A stretch of 57,618 bases of DNA. It comes from an uncultured Lamprocystis sp. (GTDB lineage Bacteria > Pseudomonadota > Gammaproteobacteria > Chromatiales > Chromatiaceae). The notes below the pieces were generated by a model that saw only the letters and a list, made by a program, of their open reading frames with translations, was not told the DNA's origin and did no database searches. How positions within the stretch are numbered: the stretch's first letter is position 1; each line of letters begins with the position of its first letter. The stretch covers positions 1 to 57,618 of the forward strand of contig NZ_CAIZIZ010000148.1 in assembly GCF_903933125.1 (NCBI RefSeq), given 5' to 3'. The position numbers and the translations under genes are program-made. This document shows, one piece after another, positions 1 to 9,137 of this stretch.

Positions 1-6
1 CCGGAT

Positions 7-76
7 CCCTGACACCGAGCGGCGCGCCTTATCCACCCTACAGCGGAGCCGGTTTTGTAGGGTGGATAAGCGCAGC
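7..76. repeat. Palindromic repeat family A, copy 1
   Basis: Perfect 15-bp arms CTTATCCACCCTACA (28-42) and TGTAGGGTGGATAAG (56-70) flank a 13-base loop. The 70-bp unit recurs at 57549-57618 with three mismatches, and a half copy sits at 4110-4131. It lies just past the 3' end of the pilS-like gene. It looks like a dispersed intergenic palindrome, with no coding content. Confidence 0.85.
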
Positions 77-170
77 GCATCCACCAGCAGCCTTGCCGAC
101 GGGACGCGGTCGGCGGCGGCCACCCAAATTTGGAACTGCTGCGGCCGGAAGCCTTGCATGGCTCATGGCC

Positions 171-1811
171 TTAGGCAAACACGAGCCGGAAACAGCTGCC
201 CCTGGGGTGTCGGCGTTCATACTGGAGCCGGATGCCGTTGGTCTCCGCCAGTTCGCGGGCAATGTAGAGTCCGAGACCGGTGCCGCTGGCCTTGGTGGTG
301 AAAAATGGGTTGAAGATGTCGCGGGCGGACGCCTCGTCAATGCCGGGGCCATCGTCGGTCACTTCCACCAAGGCGCGCCCCGCAGCCTGGCCACGTCCGA
401 CCCGTACCAGGATCTGCGCGGGCTGATCCGGTTGCCCGCCGTGCAACAGGGCGTTCTCGCACAGGTTGGCGATGATCTGATGCAGATGCCGCGGGTCGAC
501 CTCGACTGAAATAGGCGGTGATTCGAACTCCAGCAGGAAACGGGTCTCAGGCAGACCGTGGGATTCCCGGAATTCGTCGCAGAAGGTCTCCAGCCAGGCG
601 ACCAGTTCGGTCAGCTGCAATTCCACCTGATTGCGGCGCGACAGTTGCAGGACACTACGGATGATCTCGTCGATCCGCCCGCTGTTGCGACGGATGATAT
701 CGAGCAGGTGGCGGTCATCCGGCGACAGACCCCGGGTCTCCGCCAGCAGTTGACCGGCGTGGGAGATCGCGCTCAAGGGGTTGCGAATATTGTGGGCGAT
801 ACTGGCGGTCAGCGTTCCCAACGATGCCAGCTTGATCTGCTGGGCCTCCTTCACCAGTTCCTGTTGATCGCGCAGATAGAGCAGCACGCCAGCGGCGCGG
901 TAGTCGCCGAGCAGTTGGCGGGTGGGCTTGATGTCCCGATCGCCGACCCGAATGATTCCACCCTGGGGCGCGGTCGGACGCACCCGCTCCGCCAGCCAGA
1001 CGTCCAACTCCGGGCACATCGCCTTCAGCGTGGTCCCAGGGTGGTCTCCAGCGACATTGGTCAGATCGCGGGCCGACTGGTTCATCAGCCGCACCCGACG
1101 CTCACCGTCCACCACCATCACGCCGATGCCCATATCTTGGATGATGAAGGCATTGAGTTTGGACAGGTCGTCAATGTCGACTTTGCGGCGGGCGACCAGT
1201 TCTTCCATCGCACGGACGCGGCGATAGAGCACATGGGCCAGCAAGGCCAGGGCAAAGAACACGACGCCGAGCAGCCCGGCCTGGGTAAACTCGGCGTATG
1301 GCGCCTCGCCCCGCAGCAGCACGTAGGTCTGTTCGGTCATGACCGCCACCGTCGCGAAGGCGGCGTACAGCAGTGCGAACCGACCCTCCATCAGCAGCGC
1401 GGCCGCGGCGACGGCAACGGCCAGCAGAACGCCGAGACCGCTGCCGACGCCGCCGCCCGCGTGCATCACCAGGGTGAACACGACAAGGTCGATAAAGATC
1501 GCCAGGTACACCTGATTCTCCCGGCTGGGCCACCGGGCGTACAGGATGAGCCCGCTGGCCAGTACCAGGACCGCGTAGACCACCAGGATGCGCCAGGCCA
1601 AGGCCGTATCGACCCGCGCGATCAGCGGATCATCCACCGCGGGGGAGAACACGAGCACCAGCCCCACCACTATCAGCAGACGGAACAGAAACAGCCAGCG
1701 CAGCGACTCCCAGGTGGGGAAGCGCGCGGGCATTTTGGCAACAGGCCGCGCATCGGGCAGTTCCGTCCCGACGCTCGGCGTGCCTGAATCCGGACTTTTG
1801 TCACTGGCCAT
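171..1811 (-). CDS. pilS: PilS-like membrane sensor histidine kinase
   Basis: Sensor kinase of the type IV pilus two-component system PilS-PilR, 546 aa. About six hydrophobic helices occupy residues 34-200, then a PAS-like segment (about 215-315). The dimerisation/phosphoacceptor motif follows with His340 (SIAHNIRNPLSAISHAGQLL), then an HATPase domain with N-box (CENALLHG) and DDGPGID. The PilS-like helix count and the ISHAGQLL box support the name. Oddity: the residue after the phospho-His is Asn341, where the family normally has Glu or Asp. That acidic residue takes part in catalysis, so kinase activity may be altered. pilR usually follows pilS, but only 170 bases of window remain downstream and they hold a repeat rather than a pilR start. 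The upstream GAGAG before the ATG is a weak ribosome site. Confidence 0.8.
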   Translation of the reverse strand: MASDKSPDSGTPSVGTELPDARPVAKMPARFPTWESLRWLFLFRLLIVVGLVLVFSPAVDDPLIARVDTALAWRILVVYAVLVLASGLILYARWPSRENQVYLAIFIDLVVFTLVMHAGGGVGSGLGVLLAVAVAAAALLMEGRFALLYAAFATVAVMTEQTYVLLRGEAPYAEFTQAGLLGVVFFALALLAHVLYRRVRAMEELVARRKVDIDDLSKLNAFIIQDMGIGVMVVDGERRVRLMNQSARDLTNVAGDHPGTTLKAMCPELDVWLAERVRPTAPQGGIIRVGDRDIKPTRQLLGDYRAAGVLLYLRDQQELVKEAQQIKLASLGTLTASIAHNIRNPLSAISHAGQLLAETRGLSPDDRHLLDIIRRNSGRIDEIIRSVLQLSRRNQVELQLTELVAWLETFCDEFRESHGLPETRFLLEFESPPISVEVDPRHLHQIIANLCENALLHGGQPDQPAQILVRVGRGQAAGRALVEVTDDGPGIDEASARDIFNPFFTTKASGTGLGLYIARELAETNGIRLQYERRHPRGSCFRLVFA

Positions 1812-2054
1812 GGCATAGACTCTCGCAGCAGTGGACTTCCCGCGCCGGGGCCGAGTGCGTCCCAGGCAACAGGACGACGAAACGCGGAACGCGCATTGAT
1901 CGCCGTGCGTCGGATCAGTGCATTTGGTTCGTCACACGCGGGGCCGGCTCTGCGTGGAGGCGGCTTCTTTGGCAGCGTGTCGGGAATTCGATCAGAATAG
2001 GACGAATCCGACCATCACCGACCATCAGGCCGCCAGGATTCCGCCCGAGCATCC

Positions 2055-3224
2055 ATGAATCTGCACGAATACCAATCCAAACACCTGTTCCAGAAATACC
2101 ACATTCCGGTCCCGCGTGGTGTGACCGTGTCGACGTCGGCGGACGCGGCGGCGGCGTGCCGTACGCTGGGCGGTACCCGCTGGGTGGTCAAAGCCCAAAT
2201 CCATGCCGGTGGCCGCGGCAAGGCCGGCGGGGTCGTGCTGGTGGACAGCCCCGAAGAGGCCGCGGCCGCGGCGCAGCGGTTGCTCGGCACCCGCCTGGTC
2301 ACCCGCCAGAGCGGCCCCGCGGGACTGCCCATCGGGACCCTGCTGATCGAGGAGCCCACGGCCATCGCTCGGGAGCTTTACCTGAGCGCGCTGGTGGATC
2401 GCGCCTCCGCGGCGGTCTTGTTCATGGCATCCCAGGCGGGAGGCATGGACATTGAGGCCGTGGCGGCACAGACCCCCGAGCAGATTCTGTCGATTCGCAT
2501 CCATCCGGCCACCGGGCTGCAACCCTTCCAGGTGCGTCGGCTGGGCTTCGGATTGGGCCTGAACAGCCAGCAGATCAAGGCACTGAGCGGCTTGATGGGC
2601 GGTCTTTACCGGCTGTTCATGGACTGCGATGCGAGCTTGGTGGAGATCAATCCCCTGGTCATTACCGCGTCCGGTGATCTGATTGCCCTAGATGCCAAGA
2701 TCAACCTGGATGACAACGCCCTGGCCCGCCAGCCCGACTTGGAAGCCTGGCGCGACCCCAGCCAGGAAGACGCGCGCGAGGCCCAGGCGAAGGCGCACGA
2801 ACTGAGCTATATCAGCCTTGACGGCAACATCGGCTGCATGGTCAACGGGGCTGGTTTGGCGATGGCAACCATGGATTTGGTGCAGCTACACGGCGGGGCG
2901 CCGGCCAATTTCCTGGATGTGGGCGGCGGGGCCACGGCGGCGCGGGTCGCGGAGGCCTTCAAACTGATCCTGTCCGACCCCAGGGTGCGGGCGGTGCTGG
3001 TGAATATCTTCGGCGGGATCGTCCGCTGCGATCTGATCGCCGAAGGCATCATCCAGGCGGTGCGCGAGGTTGGGGTCGGTGTCCCGGTAGTGGTGCGACT
3101 TGAGGGGACCAACGCGCCTGCGGGCCTGGCATTGCTAGCACAGAGTGGGTTGGCGGTGATCACCGCGGCCAATCTGAGCGAGGCGGCGGACAAGGTGGTC
3201 GCGGCCGCGGCCTTGGCCGGTTGA
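2055..3224 (+). CDS. sucC: Succinate-CoA ligase, beta subunit
   Basis: Beta subunit of succinyl-CoA synthetase, which makes ATP (or GTP) from succinyl-CoA in the TCA cycle. The 389 aa match the family length (about 388). It opens with the typical [15 protein letters not shown], followed by the ATP-grasp domain and the C-terminal CoA-ligase domain with [15 protein letters not shown] and FLDVGGGA. sucD starts 12 bp downstream, so the two form an operon. No sucAB (2-oxoglutarate dehydrogenase) lies in the window. A long start-proximal Shine-Dalgarno is not evident, but the N-terminus fits the family exactly. Confidence 0.97.
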   Translation: MNLHEYQSKHLFQKYHIPVPRGVTVSTSADAAAACRTLGGTRWVVKAQIHAGGRGKAGGVVLVDSPEEAAAAAQRLLGTRLVTRQSGPAGLPIGTLLIEEPTAIARELYLSALVDRASAAVLFMASQAGGMDIEAVAAQTPEQILSIRIHPATGLQPFQVRRLGFGLGLNSQQIKALSGLMGGLYRLFMDCDASLVEINPLVITASGDLIALDAKINLDDNALARQPDLEAWRDPSQEDAREAQAKAHELSYISLDGNIGCMVNGAGLAMATMDLVQLHGGAPANFLDVGGGATAARVAEAFKLILSDPRVRAVLVNIFGGIVRCDLIAEGIIQAVREVGVGVPVVVRLEGTNAPAGLALLAQSGLAVITAANLSEAADKVVAAAALAG

Positions 3225-3236
3225 GAGACTGAAACT

Positions 3237-4112
3237 ATGAGCGTTCTGATCGACAAAGAAACCCGGGTCATTTGCCAGGGCTTCACCGGCCAGCAGGGTA
3301 CCTTCCACAGTGCGCAGGCGATCGCCTACGGCACTCGCCTGGTCGGCGGCGTCACCCCCGGCAAGGGCGGGCAGCGTCACCTGGATCGGCCGGTCTTCGA
3401 CACCGTCCACGACGCGGTCAGCGCGACCGGGGCGGACGCCACCATGATCTATGTCCCGGCCGCCTACGCGGCAGACGCCATCCTGGAAGCCGCGGATGCC
3501 GGCATTCGCGTCATCGTCTGTATCACCGAAGGCATCCCGGTACTGGATATGCTGCGGGTCAAGGCCGCGCTGGCGGGCCACCCGGCGATCCTGATCGGCC
3601 CCAATTGTCCGGGCGTCATCACCCCGGGCGAGTGCAAGATCGGCATCATGCCGGGCCATATCCACACCCCCGGCCGGGTCGGCATCATCTCCCGTTCGGG
3701 TACCCTGACCTATGAGGCGGTCTTTCAGGTCACCAATGCCGGTTTGGGTCAAAGCACCTGTATCGGCATCGGCGGCGACCCCATCCAGGGACTGGACTTC
3801 GTCGCCTGTCTGGCCTTGTTCGAGGCCGATCCGGGTACCGAGGGAGTCATCCTCGTGGGCGAGATCGGCGGTGGGGCAGAGGAGGCGGCGGCCGAGTATA
3901 TCCAGGCGCACATGACCAAGCCGGTGGTCGCCTACATCGCCGGCGTCACGGCCCCGGCCGGCAAACGGATGGGCCACGCGGGCGCCATCGTCACCGGCGG
4001 GAAGGGCACCGCGGAAGACAAATTCGCCGCCCTGGAGGCGGCCGGGGTGACGACGGTGCGCTCACCAGCCCAAATGGGCGCGCGCATGGCGCAATTGCTC
4101 GGGAGTGCTTAG
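3237..4112 (+). CDS. sucD: Succinate-CoA ligase, alpha subunit
   Basis: Alpha subunit of succinyl-CoA synthetase; binds CoA and carries the transient phosphohistidine. At 291 aa it has the family length. The N-terminal CoA-binding domain has [21 protein letters not shown] and a GGVTPGKGG loop. The active-site His lies in the [17 protein letters not shown] motif near residue 247. It forms an operon with sucC. The TAG stop codon (4110-4112) lies inside a half copy of palindromic repeat family A. Confidence 0.97.
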   Translation: MSVLIDKETRVICQGFTGQQGTFHSAQAIAYGTRLVGGVTPGKGGQRHLDRPVFDTVHDAVSATGADATMIYVPAAYAADAILEAADAGIRVIVCITEGIPVLDMLRVKAALAGHPAILIGPNCPGVITPGECKIGIMPGHIHTPGRVGIISRSGTLTYEAVFQVTNAGLGQSTCIGIGGDPIQGLDFVACLALFEADPGTEGVILVGEIGGGAEEAAAEYIQAHMTKPVVAYIAGVTAPAGKRMGHAGAIVTGGKGTAEDKFAALEAAGVTTVRSPAQMGARMAQLLGSA

Positions 4113-4131
4113 GGTGGATCAGCGCAGCGCA
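4110..4131. repeat. Half copy of repeat family A
   Basis: TAGGGTGGATCAGCGCAGCGCA matches the right arm and outer flank of the repeats at 7-76 and 57549-57618 with one mismatch in the arm (C for A). It has no partner arm here. It supplies the sucD stop codon and spaces sucD from nadE. Confidence 0.6.
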
Positions 4132-4152
4132 GCCGCAAACCGGAGGGCCGAG

Positions 4153-5775
4153 GTGGCTTGTCGTATTCAGATCGCACAATTGAACCTCCTGGTCGGCGAC
4201 GTGCCGGGCAATGCGCAGCGCGTTATCACCGCCGCGCACGAGGCGCGGGGCGCCGGCGCGGATTTAGTGGTATTTCCTGAACTGACGCTGACCGGCTACC
4301 CGCCGGAGGATTTGCTGCTACGTCCGGAACTGCTCGAGCGGGTCGATGCCGCCCTGGCCCGGGTCTGTGCCGAGACCCCCGGCATCACCCTGGTGCTGGG
4401 TTATCCGCGGGCCGCGCCCGACGGATTGATCAACGCCGCCGGGGTGATCCGTGACGGCGCCCTGGTGACCGAGTACGCCAAACAGGAATTGCCCAACTAC
4501 AGCGTCTTCGACGAGAAGCGCTATTTCCAGCCGGGCACGTCGGCGGTGGTCTTCGAGCACCGCGGGTTACGCCTGGGTCTGAGCGTCTGCGAGGACATCT
4601 GGCGTCAGGCACCGACGGCGGCAGCCGCCGCGGCCGGGGCCCAGGTGCTGATCAACATCAATGCCTCACCCTTCCATGCCGGCAAGCAGGCCGAGCGTGA
4701 GGCCCTGGTCGCCCGCCGTGCCGGCACCCATGGACTGACCATTCTCTATGCCAATCTGGTTGGCGGCCAGGATGAGCTGGTGTTCGACGGGGGCTCATTT
4801 GTGGTCGATCGGGCGGGTCGGGTCCAGGCCCGGTCACCCCAGTTTCAGGAGCACGCACTCCTGGTCGACCTGGCCGCGGACGGCACGCTCTGCGAGGCTG
4901 CTGCGCCTGGACAGGGCGCGGTCCCTACGGCGTCGGCGCAAGACGAGGCGGCGATCTACAGCGCCCTGGTGCTCGGCGTGCGCGACTATGTGCGAAAAAA
5001 CGGATTCAGCGGCGCCGTACTCGGCCTCTCCGGCGGAGTCGACTCGGCCCTGACCCTGGCCATCGCGGTCGACGCCCTGGGGGCGGACCAGGTGGAAGCG
5101 GTCCTGATGCCGTCGCGCTACACCGCGGACATGAGCAATGAGGACGCCCTGGAGCAGGCCCGCAGGCTGGGAGTCCGGACCTGTACGATCCCCATCGGGC
5201 CGGCCTTCGACAGCTTTCTCGCCATGCTCAAACCCGCGTTCGGTGATCGCGCCCCCGACGTCACGGAAGAGAATATCCAGGCCCGCTGTCGCGGCGTCAT
5301 CCTGATGGCGCTCAGCAACAAACACGGCCGCATCCTGCTCACCACCGGTAACAAAAGCGAAATGTCGGTCGGCTATGCCACCCTCTACGGCGACATGGCC
5401 GGCGGTTTCGCCCCCATCAAGGACGTGCCCAAGACCCTGGTCTATCGGCTCGCGCAGTACCGCAACGGGCTGGCCCCGATCATCCCGGAGCGGGTGCTGA
5501 CCCGCGCGCCCTCGGCGGAACTGCGTCCGGATCAGACCGATCAGGACAGCCTGCCTCCCTACGAAATCCTGGACCCGATCCTGCGGCTCTATATCGAGGA
5601 AGACCAGAGCGTAGACTCAATCGTTGCCCAAGGCTTCGCTGCGGCTGAGGTACGCCGCGTCGTGCGCCTGGTGGACCGCAACGAATATAAGCGCCGTCAG
5701 GCTCCGCCGGGGGTGCGGATTTCCCGACGGGCTTTCGGCCGCGATCGGCGCTACCCGATCACCAGCGGGTTCTGA
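4153..5775 (+). CDS. nadE: Glutamine-dependent NAD+ synthetase
   Basis: Catalyses the last step of NAD synthesis, turning deamido-NAD, ATP and glutamine into NAD. The N-terminal nitrilase-type glutaminase domain shows the Glu-Lys-Cys triad: FPELTLTGYPPEDL (Glu about 43), AKQELPNY (Lys about 110) and SVCEDIW (Cys about 146). The C-terminal synthetase domain has the PP-loop LSGGVDSALT. I chose a GTG start at 4153 because GGAGG lies at 4142-4146 and the next residues, CRIQIAQLN, begin the conserved domain. An upstream ATG at 4105 would overlap sucD and the repeat. The resulting 540 aa match the bacterial two-domain form. Confidence 0.93.
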   Translation: MACRIQIAQLNLLVGDVPGNAQRVITAAHEARGAGADLVVFPELTLTGYPPEDLLLRPELLERVDAALARVCAETPGITLVLGYPRAAPDGLINAAGVIRDGALVTEYAKQELPNYSVFDEKRYFQPGTSAVVFEHRGLRLGLSVCEDIWRQAPTAAAAAAGAQVLININASPFHAGKQAEREALVARRAGTHGLTILYANLVGGQDELVFDGGSFVVDRAGRVQARSPQFQEHALLVDLAADGTLCEAAAPGQGAVPTASAQDEAAIYSALVLGVRDYVRKNGFSGAVLGLSGGVDSALTLAIAVDALGADQVEAVLMPSRYTADMSNEDALEQARRLGVRTCTIPIGPAFDSFLAMLKPAFGDRAPDVTEENIQARCRGVILMALSNKHGRILLTTGNKSEMSVGYATLYGDMAGGFAPIKDVPKTLVYRLAQYRNGLAPIIPERVLTRAPSAELRPDQTDQDSLPPYEILDPILRLYIEEDQSVDSIVAQGFAAAEVRRVVRLVDRNEYKRRQAPPGVRISRRAFGRDRRYPITSGF

Positions 5776-5795
5776 GCGAGCCTTAAAAGAAGATG

Positions 5796-5912
5796 CTCTC
5801 ACAAAGACGCGAAGACACGAAGAAGAAAAGAGAGATAAGAAGTCAGGATAAGGCTTCTCGAACTTTGTGTCTTTGTGAGAGGATTTCTTCTCTTTCTTCC
5901 GTGTTTTCGTGA
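5796..5912. repeat. Palindromic repeat (CACAAAGAC type)
   Basis: Left arm CTCTCACAAAGAC (5796-5808) pairs with GTCTTTGTGAGAG (5869-5881). A-rich and T-rich outer stretches continue the complementarity loosely (ACACGAAGAAGAAAAGAG against CTTCTCTTTCTTCCGTGT). This AT-rich block is very unlike the surrounding GC-rich DNA. It may also act as a terminator for nadE. Confidence 0.7.
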
Positions 5913-5945
5913 AAAACCCTTGATCCGGCTCCCAGGCTCAAGCGC

Positions 5946-6086
5946 GTAGGGTGCGGTGAGGTACGGACACGGGTGGCGAAACGTAACCCGTTGAAAGAAG
6001 AATTGGTAGGCGCTTTTCTTCAATGGGTTAGTGAATTCGCTACCAGTGTCAGGAATGAACCGCACCGCGAGTAGGTGGTGCGGTTC
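5946..6086. repeat. Long imperfect palindrome plus short hairpin
   Basis: Left arm 5966-6002 (starting GACACGGGTGGCGAA) is largely complementary to 6014-6050 (ending TTCGCTACCAGTGTC), about 37 nt per arm with an 11-base loop. GGGTGCGGT near 5949 can pair with ACCGCACC near 6060. A separate stem GAACCGCACC (6057-6066) / GGTGCGGTTC (6077-6086) is perfect over 10 bp. No coding content. It lies between the convergent ends of nadE and the pentaheme cytochrome gene. Confidence 0.65.
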
Positions 6087-6141
6087 GCAAGCTCATCGCA
6101 CCCCCCAAGACTTGGTGGCCGGCACGATGATCAAGGCCCGT

Positions 6142-7452
6142 TCAGCGGGCGGCCACCGCGCTCTCGGCGACGCCGATCAAGACCGGAGACCGCAACTCCT
6201 CCGGCAGATTGGTGAACTTCTCAGCCAGGGCCGGCCACAGCAGGTTGTAGTACAGCTCACCGCGCACCAACACCACCCCCTTGGCCGGAATCTGATAGCT
6301 CAACTCGCGCACCTCATGCGGCTTGAGGCGGGTGTCGTCACCGGCCTTGGTCGCGGTCGGGGGGGGCGCCGGCATGCCCTTATCGTCGACCATGTTGTAG
6401 GAGAAATAGGCTTTGGGATCACCTTTGGATGGATGGCCTTCGGCGTTCTGCCACACCAGGTTCCCGGCCGCGTCATAGGCGGCAAGCTTCAGGTACAGAT
6501 TGCGAAACGGCGCGCCGGTGGGCATGGAATGCGGCTGCAGGTTCTGCAACCGGACCTTGGTCTTGACCTTGCCGTCCGCCGCATCGGTGGTCAGGGTGAA
6601 CACGACACTGCGCTTGAGCATGCCGGCGTTGTGACCGCCGCCCATGGTGTGGTCCGAGATGCCGCCCGCGACCGGCATATGGCAGGATTGGCAAACGACT
6701 TTCGAGGCACCCTCCAGATACTCGTTGCCGGTCTGACAGAGCGGGACGCCCTGGGGATTGTTGCGCTGGTCGTGGCAGCCCATGCACGCATCGGAGGTCT
6801 TGAATTGAACGGCGTTGGCCTCCAGCGGCAGGGCCGGTACCGGTTGACCGCGGAACTCGACCGGCTCACCCAGGTGCGGGTTGGGTTTTTGGTCGGTACC
6901 GTCACCGACGGCTCCGCCGAACAGGTCGCCGCCGGCACTGAGTTTTTGCAGCCCGCGCGGGAAGCCGGCGGGTCCTTGAAGTGTATCGCTCAACGTGTAG
7001 GCCGCGAGCCCCAGACGCAGTTTGCCGTCCTCGCCTTTGACGCCCTTGAAGCCCGCGATGGTATGGCAGGCCACACAGTTCACCCCCTCGCTATAGGCCG
7101 GCATGGCATCGAGCTTGGTGGTCTTGTCGCGGGCGGCATTGGGAGCATGACAGGAGAGACAGACCGGAAAGGTCTTCGTCTTCTGGTGAACCTGCCCTTC
7201 GGCCTGGGGATCGCCAACTTCCTGGCGGTAAAAAGTCCCGTGGATCGGGTCGCTGAGGGCTGTACTCTTGGCATGCATTGATCCCTGCCACTGGCGGTAT
7301 ATCTCCTGATGGCAATCCTTGCAGACCTCCGCCGAGACCTGGTGGATCGGGGTTTGCTGGTCGGCAGCGGACAGTGCGGCAGGGCCGCCGATGCAGGCCA
7401 GGGCCAGCAGCAGCGTCCGGGCCAGATCGCGATTGGTACCGAAAATACGCAT
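6142..7452 (-). CDS. Pentaheme cytochrome c, C554-like
   Basis: Periplasmic electron carrier or redox enzyme with five covalent hemes. A signal peptide (residues 1-30, ending ALSAA) is followed by CxxCH motifs at about Cys44, 98, 126, 223 and 254. The first, VCKDCHQEIYRQWQGSMH, has the W-x-x-S-x-H signature of the cytochrome c554 family. The C-terminal 180 residues carry no heme motif and look like a beta-rich domain. I start at the ATG at 7452 because the AGGAG ribosome site lies inside the longer reading frame at 7470. It is divergent from the octaheme gene with a 218-bp gap, which suggests shared regulation. Substrate is unknown. Confidence 0.85.
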   Translation of the reverse strand: MRIFGTNRDLARTLLLALACIGGPAALSAADQQTPIHQVSAEVCKDCHQEIYRQWQGSMHAKSTALSDPIHGTFYRQEVGDPQAEGQVHQKTKTFPVCLSCHAPNAARDKTTKLDAMPAYSEGVNCVACHTIAGFKGVKGEDGKLRLGLAAYTLSDTLQGPAGFPRGLQKLSAGGDLFGGAVGDGTDQKPNPHLGEPVEFRGQPVPALPLEANAVQFKTSDACMGCHDQRNNPQGVPLCQTGNEYLEGASKVVCQSCHMPVAGGISDHTMGGGHNAGMLKRSVVFTLTTDAADGKVKTKVRLQNLQPHSMPTGAPFRNLYLKLAAYDAAGNLVWQNAEGHPSKGDPKAYFSYNMVDDKGMPAPPPTATKAGDDTRLKPHEVRELSYQIPAKGVVLVRGELYYNLLWPALAEKFTNLPEELRSPVLIGVAESAVAAR

Positions 7453-7670
7453 CGGGATGTCACTCCTCATCGGTCGTTAGGGCTGCATCAACCCTTGTCA
7501 CCAGTGGGTGCTGCGGGGATGATTCAGCGCGGTTCTTGTTGGCCGCGGATGTTGGCAATGGAAAAGACCCTGGTCAACAGAAAAATCACGTCTGGTCGTA
7601 CGCTCGACGACGCACCGGCAGGAGATTCTCGGCAACGCCCGAAGGCTAAGAAAAAGTAATTAAGAAAATA

Positions 7671-9137
7671 ATGAATTTCAGAAATACTTATCGATTAGTT
7701 AGTGACACAGGGTGCCACGGCATTGCATTCTCAATACTCATCGTCTTGTGGTTGAGTCCCGCTGACGCGGCCAAGGTCGCCCTCGATCCAGGCCAATGGG
7801 GGCACCCGGCGGGTGAGGCCTGCGTGAGTTGTCATCTGAAGGCGTCGAGCGGCCTGGCGGCGCAGTGGCAAGCGAGCGCCCATCAGCGGGCCGGCGTGAA
7901 TTGCATGGACTGCCATCAGGCGACCGCGGCCGATGCGGATGCCCGCGAGCACGAGGGTCAAGTGATCGCCACCATCGTCTCACCCAAGGATTGCGGGCGC
8001 TGCCATACCCAGGAGTTCGAGGAACAACAAGGCTCGGTCCACGCGGAAGCCTATGCCATCATCAAGGATCGGGTGCCCGCCCTGGCGCAGAACCTGACCG
8101 GCCCCGCGGTCCAGGCGGCGGGCTGCGACCAGTGCCACGGTTCGTTGGTCAAGGTGCGCGGCGACGGCAGCCTGGACGCGGCGACCTGGCCCAACTCCGG
8201 AATCGGACGCGTCAACCCCGACGGATCCAAGGGGTCCTGCTCGGCCTGTCACGGCCGGCACCTGTTCTCCAAGGCTCAAGCGCGCGAACCGCAAGCTTGC
8301 GTGCGCTGCCACGCGGGTCCGGATTCGCCCGACAAAGAGATCTACGAAGCCTCGAAGCATGGGATGCTCTATGCCTCCCAGCGTGACCGCATGAATCTGG
8401 ATGCGCCGGAATGGGTCGCCGGCCGCGACTATACGGCCGCCCCCACCTGCGTCACCTGCCACATGGGCGCCGCCGGCAAACTCCCGGCCACCCATGATGT
8501 TGGTCTACGTAATGCCTGGAGCCTCAACAGCCCGGTGTCGCAACGGCAACTGCTCGTCGTGCTGGAGGACGGCGGCAAGCTCGAGTTACCGGCGAGCGCA
8601 CCGGTCCCCAAGCGCGGGGCCGAGATCACCAAGGCCGACGGCACGCTCGGCAAAGTCAAGTCGGTGGGGACGCCGGAGCGCCGCCGTCAGGCGATGTCCA
8701 TGGTCTGCCAGGAATGCCATGGCAAACTTTTCACCGACGCCTTCATGAAGCAGTTCGACGCCGTGGTGGACCTGTTCAACGGCAAGTTCGCCCAGCCCGC
8801 GCAGGCGATCATGGCCGGACTCTACGCCCAGGGTTTGCTGACCCCGCTGCCCTTCGACGAGCCGATCGAGTTCACCTATTGGGAACTCTGGCACGACGAG
8901 GGCGCCCGCGCCCGTCACGGCGCGGCCATGGCCAGCCCGAACCATACCTGGTGGGAGGGGATGTATCTGGTGGGGCGCAATTTTTATAGTCGTTTTCTGC
9001 CCGCGGCGCGGGCGGCGGCCGGTGACCGGTCAGCCGAATTGGTGGAGGCCCACCTGACCGGTGACCATCATCAGTGGCTGACCGATCCGGCCGCGGGCAA
9101 TCCAATCCTCGGCAGCAGCGCATCGGAGGCCCCCTGA
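7671..9137 (+). CDS. Octaheme cytochrome, hydroxylamine oxidoreductase family
   Basis: Exported octaheme protein, 488 aa, with a signal peptide ending near residue 34. CxxCH motifs lie at about Cys51, 78, 108, 152, 190, 210, 260 and 346. Motif 4 (GCDQCHG) matches the active-site heme position of HAO. The stretch HDVGLRNAWSLNSPVS after heme 7 and the heme-free tail HGAAMASPNHTWWEGMYLV are also HAO-like. An extra segment of about 45 residues separates hemes 7 and 8. Pairing with a NapC/NrfH-type quinol oxidase, rather than the ammonia-oxidiser partners, points to a reductive or detoxifying role (nitrite, hydroxylamine or NO) as in epsilon-HAO systems. That is inference. Whether the tyrosine cross-linked to heme P460 exists cannot be settled by eye. 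Confidence 0.85.
   Translation: MNFRNTYRLVSDTGCHGIAFSILIVLWLSPADAAKVALDPGQWGHPAGEACVSCHLKASSGLAAQWQASAHQRAGVNCMDCHQATAADADAREHEGQVIATIVSPKDCGRCHTQEFEEQQGSVHAEAYAIIKDRVPALAQNLTGPAVQAAGCDQCHGSLVKVRGDGSLDAATWPNSGIGRVNPDGSKGSCSACHGRHLFSKAQAREPQACVRCHAGPDSPDKEIYEASKHGMLYASQRDRMNLDAPEWVAGRDYTAAPTCVTCHMGAAGKLPATHDVGLRNAWSLNSPVSQRQLLVVLEDGGKLELPASAPVPKRGAEITKADGTLGKVKSVGTPERRRQAMSMVCQECHGKLFTDAFMKQFDAVVDLFNGKFAQPAQAIMAGLYAQGLLTPLPFDEPIEFTYWELWHDEGARARHGAAMASPNHTWWEGMYLVGRNFYSRFLPAARAAAGDRSAELVEAHLTGDHHQWLTDPAAGNPILGSSASEAP

Noticed and set aside
558-1787. 409-codon open frame on the plus strand
   Set aside because: Antisense to the PilS-like gene, with low-complexity Gln/Asp/Gly-rich translation typical of GC-rich shadow frames.
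6031-7281. 416-codon plus-strand frame
   Set aside because: Antisense to the pentaheme cytochrome, whose five CxxCH motifs and signal peptide make the minus strand clearly coding.
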